DNA of 64,000 bases from contig CBDCCX010000006.1 in assembly GCA_965215165.1 (NCBI GenBank), positions 1,364,001 through 1,428,000 on the forward strand, written 5' to 3'. The notes under the pieces are model-generated. The model searched no databases, had not been told where the DNA came from, and saw nothing but the letters and a program-made list of their open reading frames with translations. Below, one piece after another: positions 8,788 to 16,962 of the stretch. The stretch comes from JANQRZ01 sp965215165 (lineage in GTDB: Bacteria; Bacteroidota; Rhodothermia; Rhodothermales; JANQRZ01). A program made the translations under genes and the position numbers. Numbering within the stretch: position 1 is the first letter of the stretch; the number at the start of each line of letters is the position of its first letter.

Positions 8788-9984
8788 TTACGCCCGCACG
8801 CGCTCGGCGAAAATGCCGATGCGGCGGACAGCCTCGGTGACGTTCTCCAGGCTCGTCGCGTACGAGCACCGCAGGTAGCCCGCGCCGCTCGGCCCGAAGG
8901 CGTCGCCGGGGACTGCCGCGACGTGCTCCTCCTGCAACAGCCGCTGCGCGAAGTCCTCCGACGACAGCCCGGTCGAGGTGATGTCGGGGAAGGCGTAGAA
9001 CGCGCCCTCGGGCTCGAACGTCGGCAGGCCGGCCGCGCGCAGGCCGTCCACGATCACGCGGCGGCGGGCGTCGTAGGCCTGGCGCATCTCCTCGACGTGC
9101 GGCTGGCACTCGCGGATGGCGGCCACGGCCCCGATCTGGCCCATCGTCGGGGCGCTCATCACGACGTACTGGTGGCACTTGTAGATCGCCTTGAGAATTT
9201 CGGGCGGCGCGCAGCAGTAACCGATCCGCCATCCCGTCATCGCGTAGCCCTTCGAGAACCCACCGAGCAGCACGGTCCGGTCGCGGAGTGACGGGATCGA
9301 GGGCAGGCAGGTGTGGCCTTCTCTGTACGCCTCGCCGTAGATCAGCCGGTCGTAGATCTCGTCCGAGAGCACGAGCAGATCGTGCCGGACGACCACCTCG
9401 GCGATCTCCTCGAGGGTCTCGCGGCGGAGCACGGCCCCGGTCGGGTTGTTGGGGTAGCCGAGGAAGAGGAGCTTGGTGCGCGGCGTGATGCGGCGCTCGA
9501 TGTCCTCGGCGGTGACCTGGAAGTCGTTCTCGGCGCGCGTCGGGACGTAGACGACCTCGGCCCCGGCGAACTTGGCGGTCGGGCCGTAGCTGACGAAGCA
9601 CGGCTCGGGGATCAAGACCTCGTCGCCCGGACCGAGAAGCGAGAGCATCGCGAGCTGCATCGCCTCCGAGACGCCGACCGAGACGAGGATTTCGGTCGCC
9701 GGGTCGTACTGCACGTCGTAGAGCCGGTCGATCTCCTCGGAGATGGCGTCGCGCAGCTCGGCCAGCCCGGCGTTCGCGGTGTAGCCCGTCCGGCCCGCGT
9801 CGAGCGACGCCTTGGCGGCGTCGATGACCGGCTGCGGGGAGACGAAGTCCGGCTCGCCGATGCCGAGCGAGATCACGTCGTCCATCGTGGCGGCGATCTC
9901 GAAGAAGCGGCGGATGCCGGACGGCGGGACGGAGCGGACGCGGTCCGAGAGGCGGGATTCGAGGTCGAGCGGGGCGGTCTGCAT
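8788..9984 (-). CDS. PLP-dependent class I/II aminotransferase
   Basis: Transfers an amino group between an amino acid and a 2-oxo acid using pyridoxal phosphate. 398 residues from the ATG at 9984. The frame stays open upstream to 10131, but that extension reads through repeat-like DNA with the MSFRAQRG translation common in intergenic repeats, so it was rejected. Fold-type I landmarks are SLGIGEPDF near the N-terminus, the GYPNNPTGA turn, the DEIYDRL motif holding the cofactor-nitrogen Asp, and GGFSKGYAMTGWRIGY with the Schiff-base Lys. It resembles the aspartate/aromatic aminotransferase subfamily (PatA-like). The substrate is not evident. Confidence 0.9.
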   Translation of the reverse strand: MQTAPLDLESRLSDRVRSVPPSGIRRFFEIAATMDDVISLGIGEPDFVSPQPVIDAAKASLDAGRTGYTANAGLAELRDAISEEIDRLYDVQYDPATEILVSVGVSEAMQLAMLSLLGPGDEVLIPEPCFVSYGPTAKFAGAEVVYVPTRAENDFQVTAEDIERRITPRTKLLFLGYPNNPTGAVLRRETLEEIAEVVVRHDLLVLSDEIYDRLIYGEAYREGHTCLPSIPSLRDRTVLLGGFSKGYAMTGWRIGYCCAPPEILKAIYKCHQYVVMSAPTMGQIGAVAAIRECQPHVEEMRQAYDARRRVIVDGLRAAGLPTFEPEGAFYAFPDITSTGLSSEDFAQRLLQEEHVAAVPGDAFGPSGAGYLRCSYATSLENVTEAVRRIGIFAERVRA

Positions 9985-10228
9985 GAGCGTCGAGGCTAGG
10001 TGGCTCCGGTCCAATGTGTCCTGTCGAGTGTAGCGAGACATCCCCACGCCGGAGCCTTCCTCAACGTAGGGGCTTCCTCGCTGCGCTCGGAATGACATGA
10101 TGTCAGCGAAGTGCCGGGGTCGGGAATCCACCGAAAGCGGACGGACCCGGCGGCGGAGAGCCGGGTAAGTTACGGCCCCGCCCCCCGTGGCGCTTCCCCC
10201 CTTTCACTCGCACCACGCTCCCGAGATC

Positions 10229-11773
10229 ATGGCAGAAACGATGACCGCCAACGGCACCTCCGCTGATACCGAACCAGCGACCGACGTCCAGACCTTCCAG
10301 AACTACATCGGCGGCACCTGGCGCGACGCGGCCTCGGGCGAGACCTTCGAGGACCGCAACCCCGCCCGGCAGTCGGACCTCATCGGCCTGTTTCCGAAGT
10401 CGACGGCCGAGGACGTGGACGCGGCTGTGAAGGCGGCCCGCGCTGCCTTCGACGGGTGGCGGCTGATGCCCGCCCCGCAACGCGGCGACATCCTCCGCCG
10501 GCTCGGCGACATCCTGACCGAGCGCAAGTCCGAGCTCGCCCACGCGATGACGCGCGAGATGGGCAAGCCGTTCTTCGAGACCAAGGGCGACGTCCAGGAA
10601 GCCATCGACACGGCCTACTACGCCGCCACCGAGGGCCGCCGCCTCTTCGGCCACACCGTCCCGAGCGAGCTCTCCAACAAGTTCAACATGTCGATCCGCT
10701 TGCCCATCGGCGTGGCGGGCGTCATCACCGCGTGGAACTTCCCGGTCGCGGTCCCGACGTGGAAGATGTTCCCCGCCCTGCTCGCCGGCAACACGGTCGT
10801 TTTCAAGCCCAGCGAGGACGCGCCGAACAGCGGACGCCTGCTCATCCAGGCGATGATCGACGCGGGCTTCCCCGACGGCGTCGTGAACCTCGTCCAGGGC
10901 GCGGGCGAGGTCGGCCAGGCCATCGTCGAGCACCCCGGCACGAACGTGATCACCTTCACCGGTTCGACCGAGACCGGCTCGAAGATCGGCGAGGTCTGCG
11001 GGCGGATGCACAAGCGGTTCAGCTTCGAGATGGGAGGCAAGAACCCGATGATCGTGATGGAGGACGCCGACCTCGACCTGGCCGTGGAGGGCCTGCTCTG
11101 GGGAGCCTTCGGCACGACCGGCCAGCGTTGCACCGCGACCTCCCGCCTCATCGCTCACGAGGACGTCCACGACAAGCTGGTCGAGATGTTGAAAGAGCGG
11201 GCGTCGGAGCTAACGCTCGGCTACGGCAACGACGACGCCACCGAGATGGGGCCGATGATCAACGCCAAAGCCATCGAGAAGGTCGAGCGCTACGTCGAGA
11301 TCGCGAAGACCGAAGGGGCCACCCTCGCCCTCGGCGGCGAGCGCGCCACGGGCGACGGGCTCGGCGACGGGCACTTCTTCCAGCCGACCATCTTCACGGA
11401 TGTGACGCCCGAGATGCGGGTCGCCAAGGAGGAGGTGTTCGGGCCGTTCCTCTCGGTCCTCAAGATTCGGTCGTTCGACGAGGCCATCGAGGTCGCCAAC
11501 AACGTCCCCTACGGCCTGTCGTCGGCCGTCTACACGAAGGATGTGGCGAGGGCTTTCCGCGCGATGCGCGACATCGAGGCCGGCATCACCTACATCAACG
11601 GCCCGACGATCGGGGCCGAGGCCCACATGCCGTTCGGCGGCGTCAAGGGCACCGGCAACGGTCACCGCGAAGGCGGCTGGGAGGTCTTCGAGTTCTACAC
11701 CGAAACGAAAACCGTCTACGTCGACTACTCCGGCACCTTGCAGAAAGCCCAGATCGACAACGTCGAGGACTGA
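10229..11773 (+). CDS. NAD(P)-dependent aldehyde dehydrogenase
   Basis: Oxidises an aldehyde to the carboxylate with NAD(P). 514 residues from the ATG at 10229; a GTG at 10187 would add 14 unlikely residues. Motifs in order: AWNFPVAVPTWKM (cofactor binding), FTGSTETGSKI, FEMGGKNPMIV (general-base Glu), TTGQRCTATSRLI (catalytic Cys), EVFGPFLSVLK and a C-terminal MPFGGVKGTGNGHREGG. The last motif with the ending TVYVDYSG is shared by aldehyde dehydrogenases annotated as semialdehyde dehydrogenases, such as 2-oxoglutarate-semialdehyde enzymes. The exact substrate is not settled by sequence, and no pathway partners are adjacent. Confidence 0.9.
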   Translation: MAETMTANGTSADTEPATDVQTFQNYIGGTWRDAASGETFEDRNPARQSDLIGLFPKSTAEDVDAAVKAARAAFDGWRLMPAPQRGDILRRLGDILTERKSELAHAMTREMGKPFFETKGDVQEAIDTAYYAATEGRRLFGHTVPSELSNKFNMSIRLPIGVAGVITAWNFPVAVPTWKMFPALLAGNTVVFKPSEDAPNSGRLLIQAMIDAGFPDGVVNLVQGAGEVGQAIVEHPGTNVITFTGSTETGSKIGEVCGRMHKRFSFEMGGKNPMIVMEDADLDLAVEGLLWGAFGTTGQRCTATSRLIAHEDVHDKLVEMLKERASELTLGYGNDDATEMGPMINAKAIEKVERYVEIAKTEGATLALGGERATGDGLGDGHFFQPTIFTDVTPEMRVAKEEVFGPFLSVLKIRSFDEAIEVANNVPYGLSSAVYTKDVARAFRAMRDIEAGITYINGPTIGAEAHMPFGGVKGTGNGHREGGWEVFEFYTETKTVYVDYSGTLQKAQIDNVED

Positions 11774-11796
11774 TTTCCTCCTCGCCCAGAGTTGAG

Positions 11797-11830
11797 CGCG
11801 CCCCTGTCGGCTTTGGCTGGCGGGGGCGCG
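11797..11830 (+). terminator. Hairpin after the aldehyde dehydrogenase gene
   Basis: GC-rich inverted repeat with arms close to CGCGCCCCTG and CGGGGGCGCG, beginning about 24 bases after the stop codon. No clear T-run follows, so it may be a weak or factor-assisted terminator. Confidence 0.45.
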
Positions 11831-11902
11831 TGCCGTAAGACCGCGGGAGCAAAGCCTTTCTCGCTGCGCTTCTACTGTCTACCTCGCCAGACCAAGCAAG
11901 CG

Positions 11903-12178
11903 ATGCAACCGACTCAAAAAACTTACGACGCTCTTCTCGAAGACGGGCGGATCGAGTGGCTCGGCGAGCGCCCGGCACCAAGGGGTCCCCACCGCGTTCG
12001 GGTGACCGTGCTCGAGCAGCCGCGCCCCTCGCCTGAGGAAATCCAGCGCGTACTCAACGAGACGTGCGGAACCTGGGCCACCGTCAGAAGCCTCGACGAG
12101 ATCGACGCGGAGATCGAGAAGATGCGTGCCGGGTGGGACCGCCCTTGGGACAATCCCAACTGGAAGCCTGAGCTATAA
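11903..12178 (+). CDS. Small antitoxin-like protein
   Basis: 91 residues beginning MQPTQKTYDALLEDGRIEWL. The opening, in which a short acidic sequence is followed by a basic VRVTVLEQ strand and then an acidic helical tail with KMRAGWDRPWDNPN, has the size and layout of AbrB/Phd-type antitoxins found upstream of PIN toxins. It sits 12 bp ahead of a PIN-domain remnant, the classic antitoxin-toxin order. I do not recognise a named family. If it is an antitoxin it is now without a working partner. Confidence 0.5.
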   Translation: MQPTQKTYDALLEDGRIEWLGERPAPRGPHRVRVTVLEQPRPSPEEIQRVLNETCGTWATVRSLDEIDAEIEKMRAGWDRPWDNPNWKPEL

Positions 12179-12190
12179 GCCGTTGCCCGA

Positions 12191-12430
12191 ATGCGCGTCT
12201 TCAACAGCAACATCCTAATCTATCATTTGAACGGCCAACTACCGCCCGCTGTGCAGGCCCAGGTAGACAACCGGATCAAGCAGGGCCGCATCGTTTCGGT
12301 TGTCACACGGATCGAGGCACTGGGCTTTCCTCAGTCCGAGACCGAATTTGTGAACACCTTACCCCTACCAGCCCCTATGGGGGAGGAGAAGCGCACGAGC
12401 GTGCCGCGTAAACTCTCAGAACCGGTATAA
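12191..12430 (+). pseudogene. Truncated VapC-like PIN-domain toxin remnant
   Basis: 79 codons. The first 55 or so match the start of a PIN ribonuclease: MRVFNSNILIYHLNG corresponds to the usual D-T-N-I-L-I strand, and TRIEALGF to the second conserved acidic motif. Two faults argue against activity. The first metal-binding Asp is replaced by Asn (residue 5). The reading also leaves the family after ETEFVN, ending in an unrelated 22-residue tail, so the second half of the domain, with its remaining Asp residues, is missing. Normal VapC is about 130 residues. Most likely an inactivated toxin left behind its antitoxin. Confidence 0.58.
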
Positions 12431-12585
12431 GCTGGCTTCCCCTTCTCGTAAAGGACACGTCGGCTCCGCACGCCCACTCCAGACTGTGGCCGTAGGGTCG
12501 CACTGTGACGCGATGCGCTTCCGCAGGGTCGCGGAGCGGGCAGGACAGTCCCCGGTCATTGTTCACGGCGCGGCTCCCCCCGGTT

Positions 12586-12867
12586 CTATTCGCCCACCTC
12601 GACGCCGCGCCAGAAGGCGACGTGGTCCTTGATCTCGGCGGCGGCGTCCTTCGGCGCAGGGTAGGTCCACGCTGCGTTCTCGTTGGTCTCGCCGTCAGCG
12701 GCGACCGAGTAGTAGTGCGCCTCGCCCTTCCAGGGACAGGTTGTGCGGTGGTCGCTCGGTTGGAGGTGCTCGCGGTGCAGCGAGGCCGGCGGGAAATAGT
12801 GGTTGCCTTCGATGACGATGGTGGCGTCGCTCTCGGCGAGGACGGTACCGTTCCAGATAGCTTTCAT
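12586..12867 (-). CDS. DUF427 domain-containing protein
   Basis: 93-residue soluble protein of the DUF427 family. The family layout is clear: KAIWNGTVLAESDATIVIEGNHYFP at the N-terminus, written here as two blocks (KAIWNGTVLAES, then DATIVIEGNHYFP), followed by TTCPWKGEAHYYSV and a C-terminal AAEIKDHVAFW. The conserved Cys-Pro-Trp-Lys-Gly motif is intact. The biochemical function of DUF427 is not established. It follows the 95-residue gene on the same strand with a 25-bp gap. Confidence 0.87.
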   Translation of the reverse strand: MKAIWNGTVLAESDATIVIEGNHYFPPASLHREHLQPSDHRTTCPWKGEAHYYSVAADGETNENAAWTYPAPKDAAAEIKDHVAFWRGVEVGE

Positions 12868-12892
12868 GCGACTGAGCAGGGTAGAGGTGAGG

Positions 12893-13180
12893 TCAGACCC
12901 GGACGCCGCGCGCGCCGTCGGCGAGGTCGCCGGGGGCGGGCAGCACGCAGACGGTGTCGGCGCGGAACGGGTCGAGGACGATGGCTAGATACTGGTACGT
13001 CTCGAAGCGGCCGGGCGTTCGGTTGAACTGCCGGGCGACGGCGTTGCACAGCAGATCGTAGGCCGCTGGACCGACGAGTATCGTCCGTGGCTCGAGGCCC
13101 GCGTGCTGGAGCGCGCGGACGCTCTCGTCGATGAACGCGAGGACGCCTTCGGCTGTGGCAGCGGTTTCGGTTATGGTCAT
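12893..13180 (-). CDS. Uncharacterised 95-residue protein, possibly HK97 A-domain-like
   Basis: Starts at ATG 13180 (MTITETAATAEG). A helix of about 25 residues is followed by GLEPRTILVGPAAYDLL, a second helix, then YQYLAIVLDPFRADTVCVLP. I recognise no named family with certainty. The order (helix, G-x-x-P-x-x-I-L-x-G-x-x-A-Y, helix, tyrosine-led strand ending in DP, strand ending in P) resembles the compact A-domain of HK97-type shells and the small DUF1884/family-4 encapsulin proteins. That is an inference from layout only. The gene lies divergent from the hydrolase, behind an inverted repeat. Confidence 0.6.
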   Translation of the reverse strand: MTITETAATAEGVLAFIDESVRALQHAGLEPRTILVGPAAYDLLCNAVARQFNRTPGRFETYQYLAIVLDPFRADTVCVLPAPGDLADGARGVRV

Positions 13181-13266
13181 TTTAGATTTCGGAAGTTGGG
13201 TTGGCTTCGCCGAGCCTTCGGGTTGGGGATTGCGCCCCCGCCCGAGTAGCTTCCGCAATCTAAAAT
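13179..13266. repeat. 17-bp inverted repeat between divergent genes
   Basis: ATTTTAGATTTCGGAAG (13179-13195) and CTTCCGCAATCTAAAAT (13250-13266) are complementary at 16 of 17 positions. The left arm overlaps the start codon of the 95-residue gene, and the right arm lies 27 bp before the hydrolase start. It could be an operator pair or a dispersed intergenic repeat; a similar TTTAGATTT block occurs near 49300. Confidence 0.5.
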
Positions 13267-13293
13267 CGAAACGCTCACCTCCCCACTCGAACG

Positions 13294-14145
13294 ATGCAGC
13301 ACGATGCCGGTACGTTCCGCACGGCCGACGGCCTGACCCTCGCCACGCGGCGATGGATGCCGCACGACCGGCCCCGCGCGGCCGTCGTCGTCCTCCACGG
13401 GCTGGCCGAGCACAGCGGGCGCTACGCGCACGTGGCCGCCCACCTGATGCTGCACGACTACGCGGTCTACGCCTTCGACCTGCGCGGGCACGGCCGCTCC
13501 GAAGGCGAGCCACGCGCCTACGCCGAGTCGTTCGACCGGTACGTCGACGACATCGCCCTCTACCTCAGCCACGTCCACGACGACACCGAGCGCCCGGTCT
13601 TCCTGCTCGGCCACTCGCTCGGCGGTGCCCTCGCCGCGCGCACCGTGATTGCGCACGGGGCCGACGGCCTGGCAGGCCTGATCCTCTCGTCGGCGGCGCT
13701 TGCCATTCCGGACGATCTCTTCCCGCTCCTGCAGAAGGTCGTCCGCACCCTGAGCCGTCTTGCGCCCACGCTCGCGATGAAGAGGCTCGACCCGACCCAC
13801 CTCTCGAAAGACCCCGGCGTGGTGCGGGGCTACGAGCAGGACCCGCTGGTCTACACCGGCGGCGTCCGCGCCCGCGTCGGCGCGGAGGTCCTACGGGTCA
13901 CCGAAGAGATCCATGCCCACGCCGACGCCTTCACCCTCCCGCTCTACCTCTTCCACGGCACCGAGGACCGGATCACGGACCCCGAGGGCAGCCAGCGCCT
14001 GCACGACCGCGCCCCGAGTGCGGACAAAGCGTTCCACCTCTACGAAGGGCTGCGCCACGAGACGATGAACGAGCCGGAGCGCCAAGCCGTGCTTGACGAC
14101 CTCACCGCGTGGCTCGACGCGCACACAGAGGACACACTCCCTTAA
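13294..14145 (+). CDS. Alpha/beta hydrolase, monoacylglycerol lipase/lysophospholipase type
   Basis: 283 residues, predicted to hydrolyse acylglycerol or lysolipid esters. HGLAEHSGRY is the oxyanion-hole motif of the monoglyceride-lipase group. FDLRGHGRSEG follows, then the nucleophile elbow GHSLGG. The Asp of HGTEDRITDP and the His of LRHETMNEP complete the triad. A helical cap lies between residues of about 135 and 200. There is no signal peptide, so it is cytoplasmic. The stop overlaps an ATG of a possible longer form of the next gene (TTAATGG), but a GTG start further on is preferred there. Confidence 0.88.
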   Translation: MQHDAGTFRTADGLTLATRRWMPHDRPRAAVVVLHGLAEHSGRYAHVAAHLMLHDYAVYAFDLRGHGRSEGEPRAYAESFDRYVDDIALYLSHVHDDTERPVFLLGHSLGGALAARTVIAHGADGLAGLILSSAALAIPDDLFPLLQKVVRTLSRLAPTLAMKRLDPTHLSKDPGVVRGYEQDPLVYTGGVRARVGAEVLRVTEEIHAHADAFTLPLYLFHGTEDRITDPEGSQRLHDRAPSADKAFHLYEGLRHETMNEPERQAVLDDLTAWLDAHTEDTLP

Positions 14146-14270
14146 TGGTTTCCTCGCATGGAACGGTCTGGGGACAAACTACCTTCTCGTTCCGCCTCGG
14201 CACGCCTCTTGCCGTTGTTGCGGACGGCATTCCCGCCCCTCGCATTCTTCCAGACCCGACCCCCGATCTT

Positions 14271-14471
14271 GTGACCAAAGGCATCGTTACGACCTTCAAC
14301 GCGCAGCGCGGCGTCGGCTACGTCCGCCACGCCGAAGGCACCACCCTCGTCCCCTTCTCGGCCCGCGACATCCACGGCGAGACGCCCGGCACCGGCGACC
14401 CCGTCGAGTACACCGTCGTCGGTGGCAAGGCCGGCGTAGCGGCCAAGCAGATCCGGCGCGTCGAGGGCTAG
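14271..14471 (+). CDS. Small cold-shock-like (OB-fold) protein
   Basis: 66 residues from a GTG at 14271 (VTKGIVTTFNAQRGVGYVRH). The beginning follows the cold-shock domain plan: K-G-I-V-T-T-F-N in place of the usual K-G-x-V-K-W-F-N, then the RNP1-like GVGYVRH, LVPFSARDI at the RNP2 position and a closing strand with AAKQIRRV. The aromatic residues that stack on RNA are partly replaced, so it is a divergent member. Upstream in-frame starts, for example ATG 14145, would add about 42 residues with no domain. A strong terminator follows. Confidence 0.65.
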   Translation: MTKGIVTTFNAQRGVGYVRHAEGTTLVPFSARDIHGETPGTGDPVEYTVVGGKAGVAAKQIRRVEG

Positions 14472-14497
14472 GGTCCCTCGCCCGGCCCGACGCGTTG

Positions 14498-14530
14498 AAA
14501 GCCCCGGCTGCCTCGCAGCCTGGGGCTTTT
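14498..14530 (+). terminator. Strong intrinsic terminator
   Basis: Perfect two-block stem (AAAGCCCC plus GGCTGC, loop CTC, GCAGCC plus GGGGCTTTT) with one bulged T and a terminal T-run, 27 bases after the cold-shock-like gene. The AAAG...CTTT ends make it usable from both sides, so it may also end the convergent nitroreductase transcript. Confidence 0.87.
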
Positions 14531-14550
14531 CTGTGTCCGTGCAGCCTGCC

Positions 14551-15219
14551 CTACTCGGCCCAGACGGCGACCTCGTCCAGCGGCTTGCGACTCAGGTCCG
14601 GCACCGTCGCGTCGGCGGCGGGGTAGCCCACGGGGAACAGGATGTAGGGGCGCTCCCGGCTCGGCCGGCCGAGGATCTCGTTCAGAAACTTCATCGGGCT
14701 CGGCGTGTGCGTGAGCGTCGCGAGGCCCATCCGGTGGAGCGCGGCGATGAAGAAGCCGGCGGCGATGCCGCAGCTCTCCTGCACGTAGTAGTGCTTCTGT
14801 TTCTCCCCGGCCTCGCCCACCCTGCGGCTCTGCGCCAAGAGGACGACGATCCACGGGACGGTCTCCAGGAACGGCTTGCGCCAGTCGGTCCCGATGGGCG
14901 CGAGCGCCTCCAGCCACTCGGGCGTGGCGCGCTCGGCGTAGAACGCGCGCTCCTCCTCCTCGGCGGCCTCGCGGATGCGGCGCTTCACCTCGGCGTTGCT
15001 GATGGCGACGAAGGTCCAGGGCTGCTTGTGCGCTCCGCTCGGAGCCGTACTCGCCGTCCGAATGGCGAGCTCGATGAGGCGGCGCGGCACGGGCCGGTCG
15101 GAGAAGTGCCGGACCGAGCGGCGGCCGTCCATCTCGGCGAAGAAGGCCTCGGCGCGGGCGACGGTCTCGGCGTCGGGGAGCGCCTGAAAGCCGAGCGGGA
15201 CGTGGGGGAAATCGCTCAT
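14551..15219 (-). CDS. Nitroreductase-family flavoprotein (iodotyrosine-deiodinase-like)
   Basis: FMN-dependent NAD(P)H oxidoreductase, 222 residues from the ATG at 15219. The FMN-phosphate motif RRSVRHFSDRPVP lies near residue 32, followed by TASTAPSGAHKQPW, a signature of the BluB/iodotyrosine-deiodinase branch of the nitroreductase superfamily. Later SCGIAAGFFIAALHRMGL lines the flavin site, and GYPAADATVP closes the domain. The substrate is unknown; bacterial members reduce halogenated or nitro-aromatic compounds. It is last in a minus-strand run with the deaminase (37-bp gap) and the SIMPL gene. Confidence 0.88.
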   Translation of the reverse strand: MSDFPHVPLGFQALPDAETVARAEAFFAEMDGRRSVRHFSDRPVPRRLIELAIRTASTAPSGAHKQPWTFVAISNAEVKRRIREAAEEEERAFYAERATPEWLEALAPIGTDWRKPFLETVPWIVVLLAQSRRVGEAGEKQKHYYVQESCGIAAGFFIAALHRMGLATLTHTPSPMKFLNEILGRPSRERPYILFPVGYPAADATVPDLSRKPLDEVAVWAE

Positions 15220-15256
15220 CGAGTGCGACGTGTCGTTGGTAGAGCTTGTCTTTTCG

Positions 15257-15736
15257 TCAATAGAGCTTGTCCTCGCTGACCGACGCGAAGAGGTCGAACG
15301 CCGCCTGCGCCTCGTCGCGGAGCACCCCGCCTTCGACGGCAACCGTGGCCCCGCCGAGCGTTTTCATCTGCTCGTTCGAGATCGGCAGTTCGCGGAAGCC
15401 GGCGCGGTCGGCGTCGGCGATGGAGGTGCCGAAGACGATCCGGTCGCACTGCGCCCAGTGGGTCGCCGCGAAGCACATCGGGCACGGCTCGGTGGACGAG
15501 TAGAGCGTGCAGCCCGAGAGGTCGATGGTGCCGAGCGCGCGGCAGGCCGTGCGGAGGGCGTGGACCTCGGCGTGGGCCGTGCTGTCGGTCGTCGCCCAGA
15601 CCACGTTGTGGACCGCGCAGACCACCTCGCCGTCTTTGACGACGACGGCTCCGAACGGACTCTGTCCGGCGCGGACGGCGACCTCTGCCTGTTCGATGGC
15701 GAGACGCATGAAGCGGAGATCGGCAGCGTCAGCCAT
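15257..15736 (-). CDS. Nucleoside/nucleobase deaminase (guanine-deaminase-like)
   Basis: Zinc-dependent cytidine-deaminase-fold enzyme of 159 residues. The zinc site is complete: HAEVHAL (ligand His and catalytic Glu) and EPCPMC (two Cys ligands). The QSPFGAVVV segment and the C-terminal LFASVSEDKLY ending are typical of GuaD-type guanine deaminases rather than of tRNA adenosine deaminase TadA, although TadA cannot be excluded without comparison. The start at 15736 lies one base past the stop of the upstream SIMPL gene, so the two are probably translationally coupled. Confidence 0.85.
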   Translation of the reverse strand: MADAADLRFMRLAIEQAEVAVRAGQSPFGAVVVKDGEVVCAVHNVVWATTDSTAHAEVHALRTACRALGTIDLSGCTLYSSTEPCPMCFAATHWAQCDRIVFGTSIADADRAGFRELPISNEQMKTLGGATVAVEGGVLRDEAQAAFDLFASVSEDKLY

Positions 15737-15737
15737 C

Positions 15738-16472
15738 CTATTCGAGCTCGAAGCTGATGGTGACCGTCGCCCGGACGGTGATCTCGCCGCCGGCATACGC
15801 TCCGGGGTTGGACTCGGCACTGTCGTCCATCGCCATCTCGGCGCGGGCGTACATGACGGGCCGAGGCTGCGGCATGCTCATGGTCCCCTCGGCGATGCGG
15901 GCGACGCGGCCGAGCCGGGCGTCGAGCGCATCGGCCATGAGCTGCGCCTTCGCCTGAGCGCGGGCAACGGCTTGGCGGAGCGCTTGGTCCTCAACGGCCT
16001 CGCGGTCCTGCAGGCCGTACTGAATCCCATTCAGCTCGTTCGCCCCCTGCTGCACCACCTCGGCCACCACGCGCGGCACCAAGTCGAGGTCCTCGACGGT
16101 CACCTTGACGTCGCGCCGGGCGATGTAGCCTTTGAGGACGCGCTGCCCGTCGCGGTACTCCACGTCCTCGTCGAGCCGGAGGCCCAGAAGCTGCATCTTG
16201 CGGTCTTCGATCCCGAGCGCGCGGACGGCGTCCATCGCGGCCTCGGCCGCCTCGGCGTTTTGCCGCCGCGCCGCCTCGGCGGTCTCGGCGCGTGTCACGA
16301 CGGCGAACTGCACCGTCGCCTCGTCCGGCTCCACGTCCATCGTCCCGACGCCGCTGACGGTGACGGTTCGTTCATCGGAGGATTGGAGGATCGGAGAATC
16401 GGGGGATTGGGCAGCCACGAGCGGAGCGAGAAGCAGAAGAGACGAGACGAGCGAAAGGAGAAAGCGGAGCAT
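15738..16472 (-). CDS. SIMPL (DUF541) domain periplasmic protein
   Basis: 244 residues with an N-terminal signal peptide (LLSLVSSLLLLAPLVAAQ). The SIMPL domain starts at ERTVTVSGVGTMDVEPDEA, the usual opening strand, and closes with VRATVTISFELE. Homologues lie in the periplasm and form oligomeric ring structures in characterised cases; the function remains poorly defined. First gene of the run SIMPL-deaminase-nitroreductase. The 97 bases before it contain a GTAGGGGCG-type repeat near 16496. Confidence 0.87.
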   Translation of the reverse strand: MLRFLLSLVSSLLLLAPLVAAQSPDSPILQSSDERTVTVSGVGTMDVEPDEATVQFAVVTRAETAEAARRQNAEAAEAAMDAVRALGIEDRKMQLLGLRLDEDVEYRDGQRVLKGYIARRDVKVTVEDLDLVPRVVAEVVQQGANELNGIQYGLQDREAVEDQALRQAVARAQAKAQLMADALDARLGRVARIAEGTMSMPQPRPVMYARAEMAMDDSAESNPGAYAGGEITVRATVTISFELE

Positions 16473-16569
16473 GGGTCCAACCTCGATGTGAGACGTAGGG
16501 GCGTAGCGTGCGTGCTACACCCTCCAACGGTCGGGCACGCTGAAAAGGTACGCCTGCTGCCGTCGCCTG

Positions 16570-16953
16570 TCAGGAATCCTTCGCCTCGGGAGGTCCCCAA
16601 AACATCAGCCGCGTGAAGAGCACCGCGCCGTAGCCAAAGACCGCCAGCAGCAACCAGAACCCTGCGCCCACCCCGTCCCCCACCTTCCCAAGCAGGCTCA
16701 GCACGCCGACGAACGCGAACGCCTGATTCCCGGCGACCACGGCCCGCCCGTAGATGCCGCCGAGCATCAGCCCCCGCGCCGTCCAGTTCATTGCGCCGAA
16801 GCCGAACAGCGCCGCCCCGAGAAGCTGCGGGAAGACGGCTCCGGCTCTCGGCTCCACGCTCGCGCCGATCTCCTCCCCGGCGAAAACGAGCGCGACGCCG
16901 CCAACGAGCAGCAGCACAGCGTAGAGGGCTACCAAGCTAGAGGTCTGTCTCAC
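16570..16953 (-). CDS. Small membrane protein, four predicted helices
   Basis: 127 residues, unrecognised family. Hydrophobic segments lie near residues 7-25, 41-60, 72-90 and 98-116. It starts at ATG 16953, nine bases after the asnS stop at 16963, so it is probably co-transcribed with asnS. No catalytic motif is visible. Its position is most likely incidental to tRNA charging. Confidence 0.57.
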   Translation of the reverse strand: MRQTSSLVALYAVLLLVGGVALVFAGEEIGASVEPRAGAVFPQLLGAALFGFGAMNWTARGLMLGGIYGRAVVAGNQAFAFVGVLSLLGKVGDGVGAGFWLLLAVFGYGAVLFTRLMFWGPPEAKDS

Positions 16954-16962
16954 GAAAGTCTC

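Noticed and set aside
9985..10131. N-terminal extension of the aminotransferase to 10131
   Set aside because: The 49 extra residues read through intergenic repeat DNA (MSFRAQRG type) and lie ahead of the conserved start.
14145..14270. Longer start for the cold-shock-like gene at ATG 14145
   Set aside because: The added 42 residues match nothing and the domain begins exactly at the GTG at 14271.
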